Source: Tautonia marina
GTDB lineage: Bacteria > Planctomycetota > Planctomycetia > Isosphaerales > Isosphaeraceae
Length of the DNA stretch: 64,000 bases
Assembly (NCBI RefSeq): GCF_009177065.1
Contig: NZ_WEZF01000008.1
Coordinates: 124,001 to 188,000, forward strand
Reading direction: 5' to 3'
Positions 45,508 through 55,462 of the stretch are shown piece by piece. Position numbers and translations under genes: made by a program. A model generated the notes under the pieces. It saw nothing but the letters and a program-made list of their open reading frames with translations. It was not told the DNA's origin and ran no database searches. Positions within the stretch are counted from its first letter, which is position 1, and each line of letters begins with the position of its first letter.

Positions 45508-47082
45508 ATGGCCCGCATCTGCCTGATCAATCCGCGATTCCCGACCTCGTTCTGGGGGCTCAACCACGGCCTGCCGCTGATGGGCAAGAAGTGCAACATG
45601 CCCGTGCTGGCCCTGCCGACCATCGCCGGACTGACCCCCGACGAACACGAAATCGTCGTCATTGATGAAAACATCGACGACCTCGACTTCGACGCCCTCG
45701 ACGGCTTCGACCTGATCGGCGTCACCGGCATGACCGTCCAGCGCGACCGGATGGTCGAGATCCTCCAGGAGCTCAAGGCCCGCGGCCACTTCACCATCGT
45801 CGGCGGCCCCTGGATCACCGTCGCCGAGGGCTGGGAACCCTTCGAGGGGCTCGTCGACGTCACCTTCATCGGCGAGGCCGAGGACACCTGGCCGAAGTTC
45901 CTCGAGGACTGGAAGCGCGGCGAGCACGCCGATCGCTACGAGCAGGCCGACAAGACCGACATGACCAAGGTCCCCATGCCGCGCTACGACCTCGTCAAGT
46001 TCGACGAGTACGCCATGGGATGCGTCCAGACCTCCCGCGGCTGCCCCTTCCAGTGCGAGTTCTGCGACATCATCGTCATCTTCGGCCGCCGCCCCCGCAT
46101 CAAGACCCCCGAGATGGTCGTCGAGGAGATCGACTACCAGTACCGCCAGGGGGCCCGCATGATCTTCCTCGTCGATGACAACTTCATCGGCAACAAGAAG
46201 GCCGCCAAGGAGATCCTCCGCGCCATCATCGCCTGGCAGCGCAAGAACGGCTACCCCGTCGTCCTCGGCACCGAGGCCAGCCTGAACCTCTCCGAAGACG
46301 ACGAGATGCTCCAGCTGATGTCCGAGGCCAGCATGAACACTGTCTTCGTCGGCATCGAGAGCCCCGACGAGGAGGCCCTGCTCGAGACCAAGAAGATCCA
46401 GAACGTGAAGAAGGGCTTCACGATGATCGACCGCGTCCACAAGATCCAGGACGCCGGGATCGAGGTGTACGCCGGCATGATCGTCGGCTTCGACTCCGAC
46501 GACCTCACCGTCTTCGACCGCCAGTTCGAGTTCCTCACCGCCGCCCGCATCCCGAACGTCATGGCCGGCATGCTCTCGGCCATTCCCAGCACCCCGCTCT
46601 ACGACCGCCTCCTCGCCGAAGGCCGCCTCGACAACGCCGCCGCCGACGACCCCGCCATCGCCACCAACATCATCCCGCTCCAGATGTCCGTCCACGAAAT
46701 GCGAGACGGCTGGCTCGACCTGATGGATCGCCTTTACGACCCCGAAGAATACTTCAAGCGCTTCGATTCCCTCTTCGCCGACAACGCCATCCCCCTCGGC
46801 GCCGCCAAGATGCGCTGGATGCGCCGCCACCGCCCCGTCTCGTACGTCCTCCAGCACATCGGCATCGTTATCGCCGCCCTGACCATCCTCGGCCGCATCT
46901 GGCGCGACCCCCGCACCAAGCCCTTCCGCCCCGTCTACGCCCGCACCCTCCGCAAGCTCCTCCTCCGCCGCCGGCCCCTTCGCTTCCTCTTCACCTTCGC
47001 CACCCGCTGCGTCATGCACACCCACTTCGCCGTCATGACCCGCCAGATGGTCCGAGGAGAATCCCGTCTCGTGAACACCTGA
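45508..47082 (+). CDS. B12-binding-type radical SAM enzyme with DUF4070 C-terminus
   Basis: 524 residues from the ATG at 45508; a TTG 6 bp upstream is less likely. The N-terminal half is a cobalamin-binding-like Rossmann domain (IVGGPWITVAEG). The cluster-binding CxxxCxxC is in TSRGCPFQCEFCDII, followed by FGRRPRIKTPEMV. The C-terminus (LMDRLYDPEEYFKRF) fits DUF4070. Relatives include hopanoid C-2/C-3 methylases, so methylation of a lipid or similar unactivated carbon is possible. The substrate is not known. Confidence 0.88.
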   Translation: MARICLINPRFPTSFWGLNHGLPLMGKKCNMPVLALPTIAGLTPDEHEIVVIDENIDDLDFDALDGFDLIGVTGMTVQRDRMVEILQELKARGHFTIVGGPWITVAEGWEPFEGLVDVTFIGEAEDTWPKFLEDWKRGEHADRYEQADKTDMTKVPMPRYDLVKFDEYAMGCVQTSRGCPFQCEFCDIIVIFGRRPRIKTPEMVVEEIDYQYRQGARMIFLVDDNFIGNKKAAKEILRAIIAWQRKNGYPVVLGTEASLNLSEDDEMLQLMSEASMNTVFVGIESPDEEALLETKKIQNVKKGFTMIDRVHKIQDAGIEVYAGMIVGFDSDDLTVFDRQFEFLTAARIPNVMAGMLSAIPSTPLYDRLLAEGRLDNAAADDPAIATNIIPLQMSVHEMRDGWLDLMDRLYDPEEYFKRFDSLFADNAIPLGAAKMRWMRRHRPVSYVLQHIGIVIAALTILGRIWRDPRTKPFRPVYARTLRKLLLRRRPLRFLFTFATRCVMHTHFAVMTRQMVRGESRLVNT

Positions 47083-47143
47083 GCGATCCCCGGCGACGAC
47101 TCCCACCGAGGGCTCGTACACTGTCGCGGAGGAGGACTCCCCC

Positions 47144-47553
47144 ATGCCACTCCGCGACCACTTCCGCCCGCCCCTGTCCGACCGCCGATCGTGGGAAGGA
47201 TTCCACGGCGGCTGGCCCATAATTGATCGTCCAGGGGCTCAACCGGGAATGACCCTCCCGCTACATCGCTGAGCCCCAGGTCCACCTCGGGGCCGCGATC
47301 AAGATCGACGTGGCCACCTCCGGCGAGAACGAGGGCCCGGGACCAGCCCCCCCCCACCAAGTCCAACGGCGGCGGACCCACAGCCGCCGTCTGGGCCCCC
47401 CCACAACCGACCCTTGCCGTGGCCACCGAACCGCCTTCCCCAAACGAGTACGCCGTCCTCGTCTACGACACCCGATCCGGCCGCCGACTCGTGGCCGCGG
47501 TCGAACTCGTCAGCCCCTCGAACAAGGATCGCCCCGAGCACCGCCGAGAGTGA
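47144..47553 (+). pseudogene. Decayed DUF4058 gene
   Basis: Pieces of a DUF4058 protein lie in three frames in the right order: LRDHFRPPLSDRRSWEGFHG, then IVQGLNRE-stop-PSRYIAEP and VHLGAAIKIDVAT, then TLAVATEPPSPNEYAVLVYD and LVAAVELVSPSNKDRPEHRR. That requires at least two frameshifts and one in-frame stop, and the C-terminal half is missing after RR. The family is of unknown function and multicopy in planctomycetes. Confidence 0.82.
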
Positions 47554-47566
47554 CGGAGCCTACATC

Positions 47567-47764
47567 ATGCCGGTCATCATAAGCCCGAGCCTCTTTATAG
47601 ACACTCCAAAGCTTTCAAAATTCCAGGCGGTTAATCCACCTTCGACACCATTGAGTCGCATGCGCAAACACAAGCAAGAAGAAATTTGGGAAAAGTTGGC
47701 GCGCGACATCGTGGATGCACTTAGTGATAAGTTAAGAGTGATGAAGTTTCGCGGATGGTCCTGA
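47567..47764 (+). CDS. Uncertain 65-residue open frame in low-GC DNA
   Basis: MPVIISPSLFIDTPK opens a frame ending after LRVMKFRGWS. The DNA is visibly lower in GC than everything around it and begins right where the DUF4058 pseudogene breaks off. The C-terminal part (KHKQEEIWEKLARDIVDAL) is charged and helical. No ribosome site is evident. It could be an inserted fragment of a foreign gene rather than an expressed gene. Confidence 0.25.
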   Translation: MPVIISPSLFIDTPKLSKFQAVNPPSTPLSRMRKHKQEEIWEKLARDIVDALSDKLRVMKFRGWS

Positions 47765-47947
47765 TGGCCATTCCAGGGCATTCACCTCACCTTGTCCGTA
47801 CCCGACCGGCTGAAGACTGGTTCAACACGAACCAGAACCCTACAATTGTTCGAGGAAACTACACTGGCAGACCGGCCCCCGGATTGGTCCTGGGGCCAAT
47901 CGCCCGTGGATGGACAACACAATCGAACCGTAAGGGAATTCGCACAC

Positions 47948-48373
47948 ATGACGCGCTGGATTGCCCCCTGGGCGGCTTTGGCCCTGATGTTCGCCCTGGT
48001 GACCGGATGTGCTCCGAAGGAGGAAGCGCCGGTCGAACCGGCCCCGACGACGGAAACGCCCGGTGACGCTGCTGCGGAGACGACCGAAACCGGCGCGGAA
48101 GCCTCCGAGGGCGCGCTGACCTCCGAGCAAATCGAGATGATTCGCCAGCTTCCGGAAGCTGACGCCGAGCTGGCCCTGGTCCAGAAGACCTGCCCGGTTT
48201 CGGACGAGCCGCTCGGCTCGATGGGCGTGCCCATCAAGGTCACCGTCAAGAACCGAGACGTGTTCGTTTGCTGCGCCGGCTGTGAAGGATCGGTGGAGGA
48301 CGACCCCGATACCTACCTCGCCAAGGTCCCCCAGGGCGGCCCCGAACTTCCCTCGATGGGCGGCTCCCGCTGA
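47948..48373 (+). CDS. Lipoprotein with a Cys-rich YHS/TRASH-like metal-binding domain
   Basis: 141 residues from the ATG at 47948, which puts a canonical lipobox LVTGC after the signal helix. A Glu/Thr/Ala linker follows, then a domain with KTCPVSDEPLGSMG and VFVCCAGCEGSVEDDP. The pattern CPV...G...VxVCCxGC is seen in YHS- and heavy-metal-binding domains. It may bind copper or another metal in the periplasm. An 18-bp hairpin terminator follows 80 bp downstream. Confidence 0.8.
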   Translation: MTRWIAPWAALALMFALVTGCAPKEEAPVEPAPTTETPGDAAAETTETGAEASEGALTSEQIEMIRQLPEADAELALVQKTCPVSDEPLGSMGVPIKVTVKNRDVFVCCAGCEGSVEDDPDTYLAKVPQGGPELPSMGGSR

Positions 48374-48452
48374 TCGAGAGCTGGCTCGATCGCCCCACTC
48401 ACTCGGCTCGGCCGGTTTCCTCTCCCTCCGGCCGATTCAATCCTCGCAACGA

Positions 48453-48503
48453 ACAACGGCCCGGCTTCGATTCCCCTCAACAGGGTCGAAGCCGGGCCGT
48501 TGT
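48453..48503. terminator. 18-bp perfect hairpin, bidirectional terminator
   Basis: The arms at 48453-48470 and 48486-48503 are fully complementary across a 15-nt loop. It sits between the converging lipoprotein and glutamine synthetase genes, so it can serve both directions. No long T-run is present on either side. Confidence 0.75.
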
Positions 48504-48600
48504 GGTCTGTGCGGGCGACGAGACGATCCGAACTCCCGGCCGACGGCACCTCTCATCTTGCCATCGGCCGGGGGGATTCCGGAAATGCCTGGCGATCCGA

Positions 48601-50022
48601 TCAGATGTCGAAGTAGAGGTAGAACTCGTACGGAACCGGTCGGAGGTTAACCTGTTCGAGTTCCCGCTCGCGCTTGTAGCTGATCCAGGTGTCGATCACG
48701 TCCGGGGTGAACACGTCTCCCTTGAGCAGGTAGTCGTGATCCTTCTCCAGGGCGTTGAGCGCCTCGGCCAGCGAGTGCGGGGTGCTCTGGATCTTCACGG
48801 CCTCTTCGGGTTCGAGGTCGTAAAGGTCGCGGTCCATCGGCTCGCCCGGATCGATCTTGTTCTGGATGCCGTCGAGCCCGGCCATCAAGAGCGCCGTGAA
48901 GGCCAGGTACGGGTTGCACGACGGGTCGGGGCAGCGGAACTCAATCCGCTTGCCCTTGGCGCTCTTGCTGTAGAGCGGAATCCGGATGGCGGCCGAGCGG
49001 TTCCGCTGGCTATACACCAGGTTCACCGGGGCCTCGTAACCGGGGACGAGCCGACGGTACGAGTTGGTCGTCGGGTTCGTCAGGGCCAGCAGGCTGTCGG
49101 CGTGCTTCAACAGGCCGCCGATGTAGTGGCGGGCCGTGTCCGACAGTCCGGCGTACTTCGTGTCGTCGAAGAAGAGGTTCGTGTCCCCCTTCCAGAGGCT
49201 CTGGTGCGTGTGCATTCCCGAGCCATTGTCGCCGAACATCGGCTTGGGCATGAACGTCGCGGTCTTGCCGTGCTTGCGCGCCACGTTCTTGATGACGTAC
49301 TTGTAGTAGAGGACCTTGTCGGCCATCTCCCGCAAGGTGTCGAACCGCATGCCGATCTCGCACTGGCCGGCGGTGCCGACCTCGTGGTGGTGCAGGTCGA
49401 TCGGAATGCCCAGCTCTTCCATCACCAGGATCATCTCAGATCGGATGTCCTGCAGCGTGTCGGCCGGCGGAACGGGGAAGTACCCTTCCTTGTGCCGCAG
49501 CTTGTAGCCGAGGTTCGGCCCTTCGTCCTTGGCCGAGTTCCAGATCGCCTCCTTCGAGTCGATCTTGTAGAACCCGGTGCTCGACGACTGCTCGTAGCGC
49601 ACGTCGTCGAACAGGAAGAACTCGGCCTCGGGACCCCAGTAGCTGACGTCGGCAATGCCGGTCGACTTGAGGTACTGCTCCGCCTTCAGGGCGATGTACC
49701 GCGGGTCGCGGTTGTACGGCTCAAGCGTCACCGGGTCGTACACATTGCAGATCAGGCTCAAGGTCGGCGCGGCCATGAACGGATCGAGCTTCGCGGTGCT
49801 CGGATCCGGCCGCAGCAGCATGTCGCTTTCCTGAATCTGCTGGTAGCCCCGGATGCTCGAACCGTCGAATCCCAGCCCGTCCTCGAACAGGTCGTCGGTG
49901 AGGTTGCGTACCGGGATCGAAAAGTGCTGCCAGATGCCGGGCAGGTCGATGAAGCGCAGGTCCACAATCTGGATACCGGCGTCCTTGGCCATCTTCTGAA
50001 CGTCGGCGGGGGTCATAGCCAT
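48601..50022 (-). CDS. glnA: Glutamine synthetase type I
   Basis: 473 residues, normal for GSI. The enzyme joins ammonia to glutamate with ATP in the cytoplasm. Conserved blocks include [49 protein letters not shown] and NRSAAIRIP. The adenylylation tyrosine is kept: Tyr401 in [10 protein letters not shown] matches the E. coli NLYDLPPEE site, so the enzyme belongs to the GSI-beta type that a GlnE can modify. The gene for a GlnE-like enzyme lies directly upstream on the same strand, 313 bp away. Confidence 0.96.
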   Translation of the reverse strand: MAMTPADVQKMAKDAGIQIVDLRFIDLPGIWQHFSIPVRNLTDDLFEDGLGFDGSSIRGYQQIQESDMLLRPDPSTAKLDPFMAAPTLSLICNVYDPVTLEPYNRDPRYIALKAEQYLKSTGIADVSYWGPEAEFFLFDDVRYEQSSSTGFYKIDSKEAIWNSAKDEGPNLGYKLRHKEGYFPVPPADTLQDIRSEMILVMEELGIPIDLHHHEVGTAGQCEIGMRFDTLREMADKVLYYKYVIKNVARKHGKTATFMPKPMFGDNGSGMHTHQSLWKGDTNLFFDDTKYAGLSDTARHYIGGLLKHADSLLALTNPTTNSYRRLVPGYEAPVNLVYSQRNRSAAIRIPLYSKSAKGKRIEFRCPDPSCNPYLAFTALLMAGLDGIQNKIDPGEPMDRDLYDLEPEEAVKIQSTPHSLAEALNALEKDHDYLLKGDVFTPDVIDTWISYKRERELEQVNLRPVPYEFYLYFDI

Positions 50023-50335
50023 CGCTGGGAGGGACTCCGTGAGAGAGAGGGGAGAGGAGCGGGATGTCGGTCTGCGGATTGATCAAGAAAAACGCGCGGC
50101 ATTCTCCCTGCACGGTCGACAACGCACAGCGCGCAACCATGCCGTTTGGATTCGATCCTGGCTTGGAGCAATGAAATACCCGATCCGACCCGCCCAACGC
50201 AAGAGCCCAGATTCCCGAACCTTACGCCAGGCGTCCTCCGAACCAGGTCTGAGGGGGCTCTCGCCTTACCATCCCTCGATCCGACCGCGCCCCGCTCGCC
50301 TTGCCTCGCGGCGTTGATCGAACTGATCCCTTGTC
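50023..50335. other. Spacer upstream of glnA
   Basis: The 313-bp gap between the GlnE-like stop and the glnA start has no gene. It should contain the glnA promoter. I looked for a sigma-54 site and did not find one with correct GG/GC spacing. Confidence 0.4.
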
Positions 50336-52663
50336 CTAACCAAGCGGCTCCAGCACGCGGTCCACGGCCCGTTTCACCCCCTCGAGCTGATGCTGCAACC
50401 GCTGCCGGAGCGTCTCGGCCGAGTCCATCCGCATCCGTCTCGCCAGCTGGGCGAAGTCGTCCGACGTGGCGGGCGGAACCGTCAAATCCTCGGCGTTGCC
50501 TCGCACCACCCGCAACGCTCCGATCAACGATCGGAAGAACCGGCAGCCGTCGCTCAGAGTCGCCGCCGTCTCCCGGTCGAGGTGCCCGGCCTCACAAAGC
50601 GCCTCGATCGCCCCCAGCGTGCTCGGGCATCGCAGGGCCGGATTCTCCCGTCCGTGGTGAATTTGGAGCGCCTGCACGGCATATTCGATATCGACCAGGG
50701 CCCCCGGGCTGAGCTTCGCGTTGATCGTCCCCGGCCGGATGAGCTGCCGAAGCTGCATCGATCGCATCTTCCGCAGGGCCTCGTGGTCGAGCGGTTCGGG
50801 ACCGTACACAAACGCGTCTCGATGCTGTTCGAGCAACGCTCCCAGCTCCCGATCGCCGGCCACCGCTCGCAGGCGGATCAGGGCTTGCCGTTCATAGGCC
50901 CAGGCGGCTCCTCCGGCCCGGTAATACGATTCGAACAACGACAGGGCCGTGGCCGGCGGTCCTCCTTTGCCATACGGCCGCAGGCGGAAATCGGGCTCGA
51001 AGGTCGCCCCGTGCCGCACGCCGAGCACCTGGCGAAGCGTCGTCACAATCCGATCGAAGTACTCCGAGGCCGACGCCCCCTGCGCCGAGGCCGACTGGTC
51101 GTGATCGTCCCAGACGACCATCAGCTCCAGGTCCGACGCAAATCCCAGCTCTCGGCCGCCGAACTTCCCCAGAGCGCAAATGGAAACGGGCACCGGACTC
51201 CCATCCCCCCGCCTGGGCCGCTCCGGCCCGAGCCGTTCGATGCTCAGGTCGAGCGCCGAGGCGATCACCACCTCGGCCACGTCGGTCAATTCGTCGGCGA
51301 AGCCCTCCGGGCCGTCGCTCAGGCCGAGAATCGTCCGCACGTCGGCCCGGAAAATCTCGCGGTCCTTGAACCGTCTGAGGGCCCGGATACGGTCGTCCAG
51401 CTCGGCGTCTCGGGCCAGGCGCTGGGCCAGATCGCGGGCCAGTTCGTCGCGGTCGGGGCTGCGCCGCCAGCGTTGCGGATCGTCGATCAAGGGCAAGATG
51501 TTTTCCGGCTGCGACTGGAGGAAATCCTCCCATAAAAACCGGCTCTCACCCAGCACCCGAACCAAAGCGTCGAGCACCTCCGAGCGGTCCAGCGCGGCAA
51601 ACTCCCGAGCCCGATCCGGCCTCGCCATCAGGTCGTTGGCGAACCGGCTGAAGTGAATCAACGCCGATTCCGGATCGGTCGCCCTCGGCAGCCGAGTGCT
51701 GAAATGCTCGATCAGAATCAAGGCATATTTCAAGGCCAGCAGGCGATCAGGATCGAGAATCGGCCGCCCCGATCGGTCGGTGATCCAGAGCGTATCCTCG
51801 GCCCAGCCGTAATCGGCCACCGTGCAAATGTCGGCCCGGACGATCCGAAACCCGCTTAGGGCCAACGCCGAGGCCGTCAGCGACAGGAACCCGAAGCTGT
51901 CGCGCGCTCGCACGTCGATCCGCGTCGGCTTCTCGGGCCCTTCGGCCGAGATCTCCAGCAAGATCGAATCGAGCGGCCCGCCGATCGTCCGACGATCCCC
52001 CAACGCCGCGGCAAACCGGCTGATGAGCCGATGATGCACCTCGTCATGCTGCCCCTGGCGCAACAGTTGCGCCAGCTCCGACAGCTCCTCCTCAAACGCC
52101 TTCCAGTCCGGAGAGCCGCTCCCGCTCGTCGGCCTGACCGTGAAGACGTCCAGGATTTTCCTCCTGCGATCGGGGGCCTGCGACGATCGCTGCGGCCGAG
52201 CCCCCCCCGGCCTCCAGAAGCCCGAACGCCCCGCTCCCCCCGGCGTCGTCGGCCTCGGACGCACCGTCGCAGCCACCGCCCCCGATCCCGGTTCCTCGGC
52301 CGGAGGGTCCGACGTGAAGATGCTCGCTTCGACGATCGACAGCCGAGCCACCGTCAGCAGCATGCAGACGGTCGAGAGCAACTGAAAGGCGTCGTAACCG
52401 GCAATCTCGACTCGCCAGGTCTCCGGCTCCTCCGGCAACCGCTCGGCTCGCAACCGTACCGGACGATCGACTTCCAGCCCCCGGATCAATCCCAGGTGTC
52501 TCGAAATGGTCTCGGCATCGAACCGTTCGCAATACTCCGGCGGGAAGGCCCCGAGCAGATGATCTACCCAGGCTTCGGGATGCTCCCGTACCAGAGTCCG
52601 GCGCAGCTCGGCCGGGATTGGCGTGGCCATGACTGAGGTCCCGGACGATAATAAGTTCTTCAT
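50336..52663 (-). CDS. Non-canonical GlnE-like adenylyltransferase with ACT-like domains
   Basis: 775 residues from the ATG at 52663; starts at 52630 or further out are possible. Two ACT-like segments lie at about 60-125 and 245-320 (RDSFGFLSLTASALALSGF), separated by a Pro/Arg-rich linker. A helical part follows, then one nucleotidyltransferase domain with ALGKFGGRELGFASDLELM at about 495-515, and a C-terminal GlnE/GlnD-type helical domain (PGALVDIEYAVQALQ). Classic GlnE has about 950 residues and two nucleotidyltransferase halves. Here only one half is present, and ACT sensors like those of GlnD are fused. It probably controls glnA by adenylylation. Confidence 0.82.
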   Translation of the reverse strand: MKNLLSSGTSVMATPIPAELRRTLVREHPEAWVDHLLGAFPPEYCERFDAETISRHLGLIRGLEVDRPVRLRAERLPEEPETWRVEIAGYDAFQLLSTVCMLLTVARLSIVEASIFTSDPPAEEPGSGAVAATVRPRPTTPGGAGRSGFWRPGGARPQRSSQAPDRRRKILDVFTVRPTSGSGSPDWKAFEEELSELAQLLRQGQHDEVHHRLISRFAAALGDRRTIGGPLDSILLEISAEGPEKPTRIDVRARDSFGFLSLTASALALSGFRIVRADICTVADYGWAEDTLWITDRSGRPILDPDRLLALKYALILIEHFSTRLPRATDPESALIHFSRFANDLMARPDRAREFAALDRSEVLDALVRVLGESRFLWEDFLQSQPENILPLIDDPQRWRRSPDRDELARDLAQRLARDAELDDRIRALRRFKDREIFRADVRTILGLSDGPEGFADELTDVAEVVIASALDLSIERLGPERPRRGDGSPVPVSICALGKFGGRELGFASDLELMVVWDDHDQSASAQGASASEYFDRIVTTLRQVLGVRHGATFEPDFRLRPYGKGGPPATALSLFESYYRAGGAAWAYERQALIRLRAVAGDRELGALLEQHRDAFVYGPEPLDHEALRKMRSMQLRQLIRPGTINAKLSPGALVDIEYAVQALQIHHGRENPALRCPSTLGAIEALCEAGHLDRETAATLSDGCRFFRSLIGALRVVRGNAEDLTVPPATSDDFAQLARRMRMDSAETLRQRLQHQLEGVKRAVDRVLEPLG

Positions 52664-52776
52664 CGTCGGCCTTTCCCCGCGCACGATCGGGGGCCGGCGT
52701 TCAACGAGTCCCCTGGAGTGTACCAACAATCCGCCCCGACCGAATCGGGGAGGTCGTGGTCAGTGAACGGAACACG

Positions 52777-53421
52777 ATGAAAATCGGTCTGCTCGGCGAC
52801 ATTCACGGAGACACCCGAGCCCTGGAGTCGGCCCTGCGGCATCTGGAAACGCTGCGCGTCGATCAACTGCTCTGTACCGGCGATCTCGTCGGCTACGGCT
52901 ACCAGTCCGATGCCGCTGTCGCCCGGGTCCAGAGCCTGGGCATCCCCTGCGTCCGGGGCAATCACGATCGCTGGGCCCTCGAACGCCGGCAGCTCATCGG
53001 CCCTCGGGGCTGGCGTCCCGCGTCCCTGCACGACACCACCTGGGAGTTTCTCGAACAACTCCCGGCCTCGCGATCCCTGACCGTCAAGGGCATCACCATC
53101 GAAGTCCACCACGGTTCCCCCGCCAGCGATACCGAGTTCGTCACCCCTTACCGACCTTTACCTGAGTCCGTGACGCAATTCTGGGACCGTTCCGACGCCT
53201 CCGTCCTCGTGCTCGGCCATACCCACCTGCCCATGATCGACCGCCACTTCAACGGCGGCACCCTCGTCAACCCCGGCTCGATCATGGGAGTTCCCGGCAT
53301 CCAGACCTCCTACAGCTTCGCCGTCCTCGAAGTCCCCTCCCTTGCCGTCCGCGTCTTCGAGGTCCGCACCGGCCGCGAAATCCGCCGCGACCCCGTCTTC
53401 CTCAACGGCGACCCCGTCTAA
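52777..53421 (+). CDS. YfcE-type metallophosphoesterase
   Basis: 214 residues from the ATG at 52777; a GTG at 52756 would add seven residues. The metal-binding motifs are in order: GLLGDIHGD, CTGDLVGYG, RGNHDRW, EVHHGSP and VLGHTHLPM. The family cleaves phosphodiesters or nucleotides; many close relatives are uncharacterised. It is divergent from the GlnE-like gene. Confidence 0.9.
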   Translation: MKIGLLGDIHGDTRALESALRHLETLRVDQLLCTGDLVGYGYQSDAAVARVQSLGIPCVRGNHDRWALERRQLIGPRGWRPASLHDTTWEFLEQLPASRSLTVKGITIEVHHGSPASDTEFVTPYRPLPESVTQFWDRSDASVLVLGHTHLPMIDRHFNGGTLVNPGSIMGVPGIQTSYSFAVLEVPSLAVRVFEVRTGREIRRDPVFLNGDPV

Positions 53422-53567
53422 CCTTTTTGCCGCCCCACCCGCCAACCCCTCGCAATCCACACCATTCGCCTCAAGCTCACAGGCCGATCGGCCGATCGCA
53501 ATCGATGAGGTGCCTTCGCAATCCTCGCCGAAACGATTCGGATTGGCCGAATGAGATCGACGCGCTG

Positions 53568-55280
53568 ATGTGGGAACGCTCCGCTCTGCTCTGTCTGCTC
53601 ATGCTCGGACTCCCCGGCCTGACCCTTGCGGGTGCTCAGGACGACGGTTCGGTCTCCGATCCGGAACCGGCCTCCCCTTCGCCTCTTTCCCTGCCCCCCC
53701 TCGACCCCTCAATCACTCCTTCCGACCCCGCTCCCCCCGCCGATCCGATTGACCGCCTCGAAGCCATCGAGGCCCGCCTCCGCGCCCTCGAAGATCAGAA
53801 CCGCCAGCTCACCGAGGAAAACCAGGAACTCCGACGCCTCATCGCCATCCCGCCCCCGGCCCCTCCCGATCCCAACCCAACGGCCCCGCCAGCCCCCGGA
53901 GCGGGCTCCCGATCCCTGACCGAAGCGTTCGGATCCACTCCACCTCCAGCCTCAACCTCAACCTCGGTCCCCCGAGGCTCCGGCACCGCCCTCGGCAATC
54001 CGCCAAACACCCCCGTCCCCGGCATTACCGCCGTCTCTCCGGGGCGTGCCGAGGAGCGCGTCCCCATCCTTGGCCGCTTCGGCCAGGGATTCCAGTTCGA
54101 GAGCGAGAACAAGGAGTTCTTGCTCCAGATCAATCTCGAAAGCCAGACCGATTACCGCGCCTTCGACCCCAGCGGTGACGGCCTGGCCCGCGACGGGTTC
54201 TACCAACCTCGAAACCGGATCCTGTTCGGCGGCCGGGTCACTCGGCCGGTCGAATACCTCTTCTCGATCAACCGCGGCTTCAGTGGCCTGAACCTCCTCG
54301 ACAGCTTTATCAACGTCCACGCCGACGACCGCCTGATGTTCAAGGTCGGCCGCTTCCAGTCGCCCCAAAACTACGAGCAGTTTGCCGTTTCCAACCTCTG
54401 GCTCATCGCCCCCGAACGCTCCCTGTTCACCTCGAACCTCGGCCTCAACCGCCAGGTCGGGGCCATGTTCTGGGGTGAACTGTTCGATGAGCGCCTCGAC
54501 TACGCGCTCGCTCTCGTCAACGGTCCGCGCAACTCGTACGAGGATTACAACAACGACAAGGACCTGATGACCTATTTCAACCTCCGCCCCTTCCAGGACC
54601 AGCCCCGCGGCACCTTGCTTCGGCTGCTCAACCTCGGCGGATCGTTCGTCTACGGCACCCAGGACAACCCCCTGGTCCCCGACTCCTTCCGCGTCGCCAC
54701 CAACGCCTCGAACGCCGACACCGCCGACCGCGCCGCCCCTCCCTTTTTGATCTTCAACCCCGGCGTCATCGAACGAGGCCAGCGAGCCTTCTGGTCGGCC
54801 CACATGGCCTACTTCTACCGCTCCCTCTCCCTCCTGGCCGACTACAACGGCGCGATCCTGCGGTACGCTCCCAGCCGGACCGCCCCGAATTCCGCCGTCC
54901 TTCCCGCGCACGGCTTCTCCATCGCCGCCGGCTACTTCCTCACCGGCGAGGAACTCGAACGCCGCAGCCTGGTCGAACCCCTCCGTCCCTTCAGCCTCAA
55001 GCGAGGCTCGTTCGGCCCCGGCGCCATCGAGCTGTTCGGCCGCTACAGCACCCTCGACTTCTCCTCGAACATCTTCACCGCCGGCCTGGCCGATCCGAAC
55101 CTCTGGAGCAACTCCGCCGCCGTCACCAACCTCGGCGTCAACTGGTACCCGAACCGCTTCACCAAGGTCCTCCTCACCTGGCAATACGCCTCCTTCGGCT
55201 CCCCCGTCCTCTACGCCCTCCCCGATCAAAAGATGATCGATAACAACATGCTCTGGCTCCGCTTCCAGCTTTATTACTGA
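53568..55280 (+). CDS. Outer-membrane porin (OprO/OprP-like) with coiled-coil N-terminus
   Basis: 570 residues from the ATG at 53568, which places a signal peptide (LLCLLMLGLPGLTLAGAQ) at the N-terminus. A Pro-rich stretch is followed by a short coiled coil (IDRLEAIEARLRALEDQNRQ) and another Pro/Ala/Ser linker. From about 210 a beta-barrel pattern runs to the end, closing with WLRFQLYY, an aromatic C-terminus as in outer-membrane barrels. The coiled coil may anchor the barrel to the cell wall or trimerise it. The solute is unknown. Confidence 0.85.
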   Translation: MWERSALLCLLMLGLPGLTLAGAQDDGSVSDPEPASPSPLSLPPLDPSITPSDPAPPADPIDRLEAIEARLRALEDQNRQLTEENQELRRLIAIPPPAPPDPNPTAPPAPGAGSRSLTEAFGSTPPPASTSTSVPRGSGTALGNPPNTPVPGITAVSPGRAEERVPILGRFGQGFQFESENKEFLLQINLESQTDYRAFDPSGDGLARDGFYQPRNRILFGGRVTRPVEYLFSINRGFSGLNLLDSFINVHADDRLMFKVGRFQSPQNYEQFAVSNLWLIAPERSLFTSNLGLNRQVGAMFWGELFDERLDYALALVNGPRNSYEDYNNDKDLMTYFNLRPFQDQPRGTLLRLLNLGGSFVYGTQDNPLVPDSFRVATNASNADTADRAAPPFLIFNPGVIERGQRAFWSAHMAYFYRSLSLLADYNGAILRYAPSRTAPNSAVLPAHGFSIAAGYFLTGEELERRSLVEPLRPFSLKRGSFGPGAIELFGRYSTLDFSSNIFTAGLADPNLWSNSAAVTNLGVNWYPNRFTKVLLTWQYASFGSPVLYALPDQKMIDNNMLWLRFQLYY

Positions 55281-55462
55281 TCCGCCCAACCAAACAACAA
55301 AAACCCATACCAATCAATAACTTACAACAAACCACAGAACCACCGCCAGACAGCCTTCCCTCCCCGCTTGACACTCAGCCTTAGAATAAATCACTTTGCG
55401 CCGACGTCGATTCCTCCAGGTCCAGACCCTCTCGAACTCATCACAGAGGAGGCGCGGCACCG

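Noticed and set aside
45127-47220. 697-codon open frame on the minus strand
   Set aside because: Antisense to the radical-SAM gene, whose motifs are intact on the plus strand.
48502-50082. 526-codon open frame on the plus strand
   Set aside because: Antisense to glutamine synthetase.
50023-50335. Possible sigma-54 promoter upstream of glnA
   Set aside because: The best GG...GC pair (GGCATGGTTGC) has the wrong spacing for a -24/-12 site.
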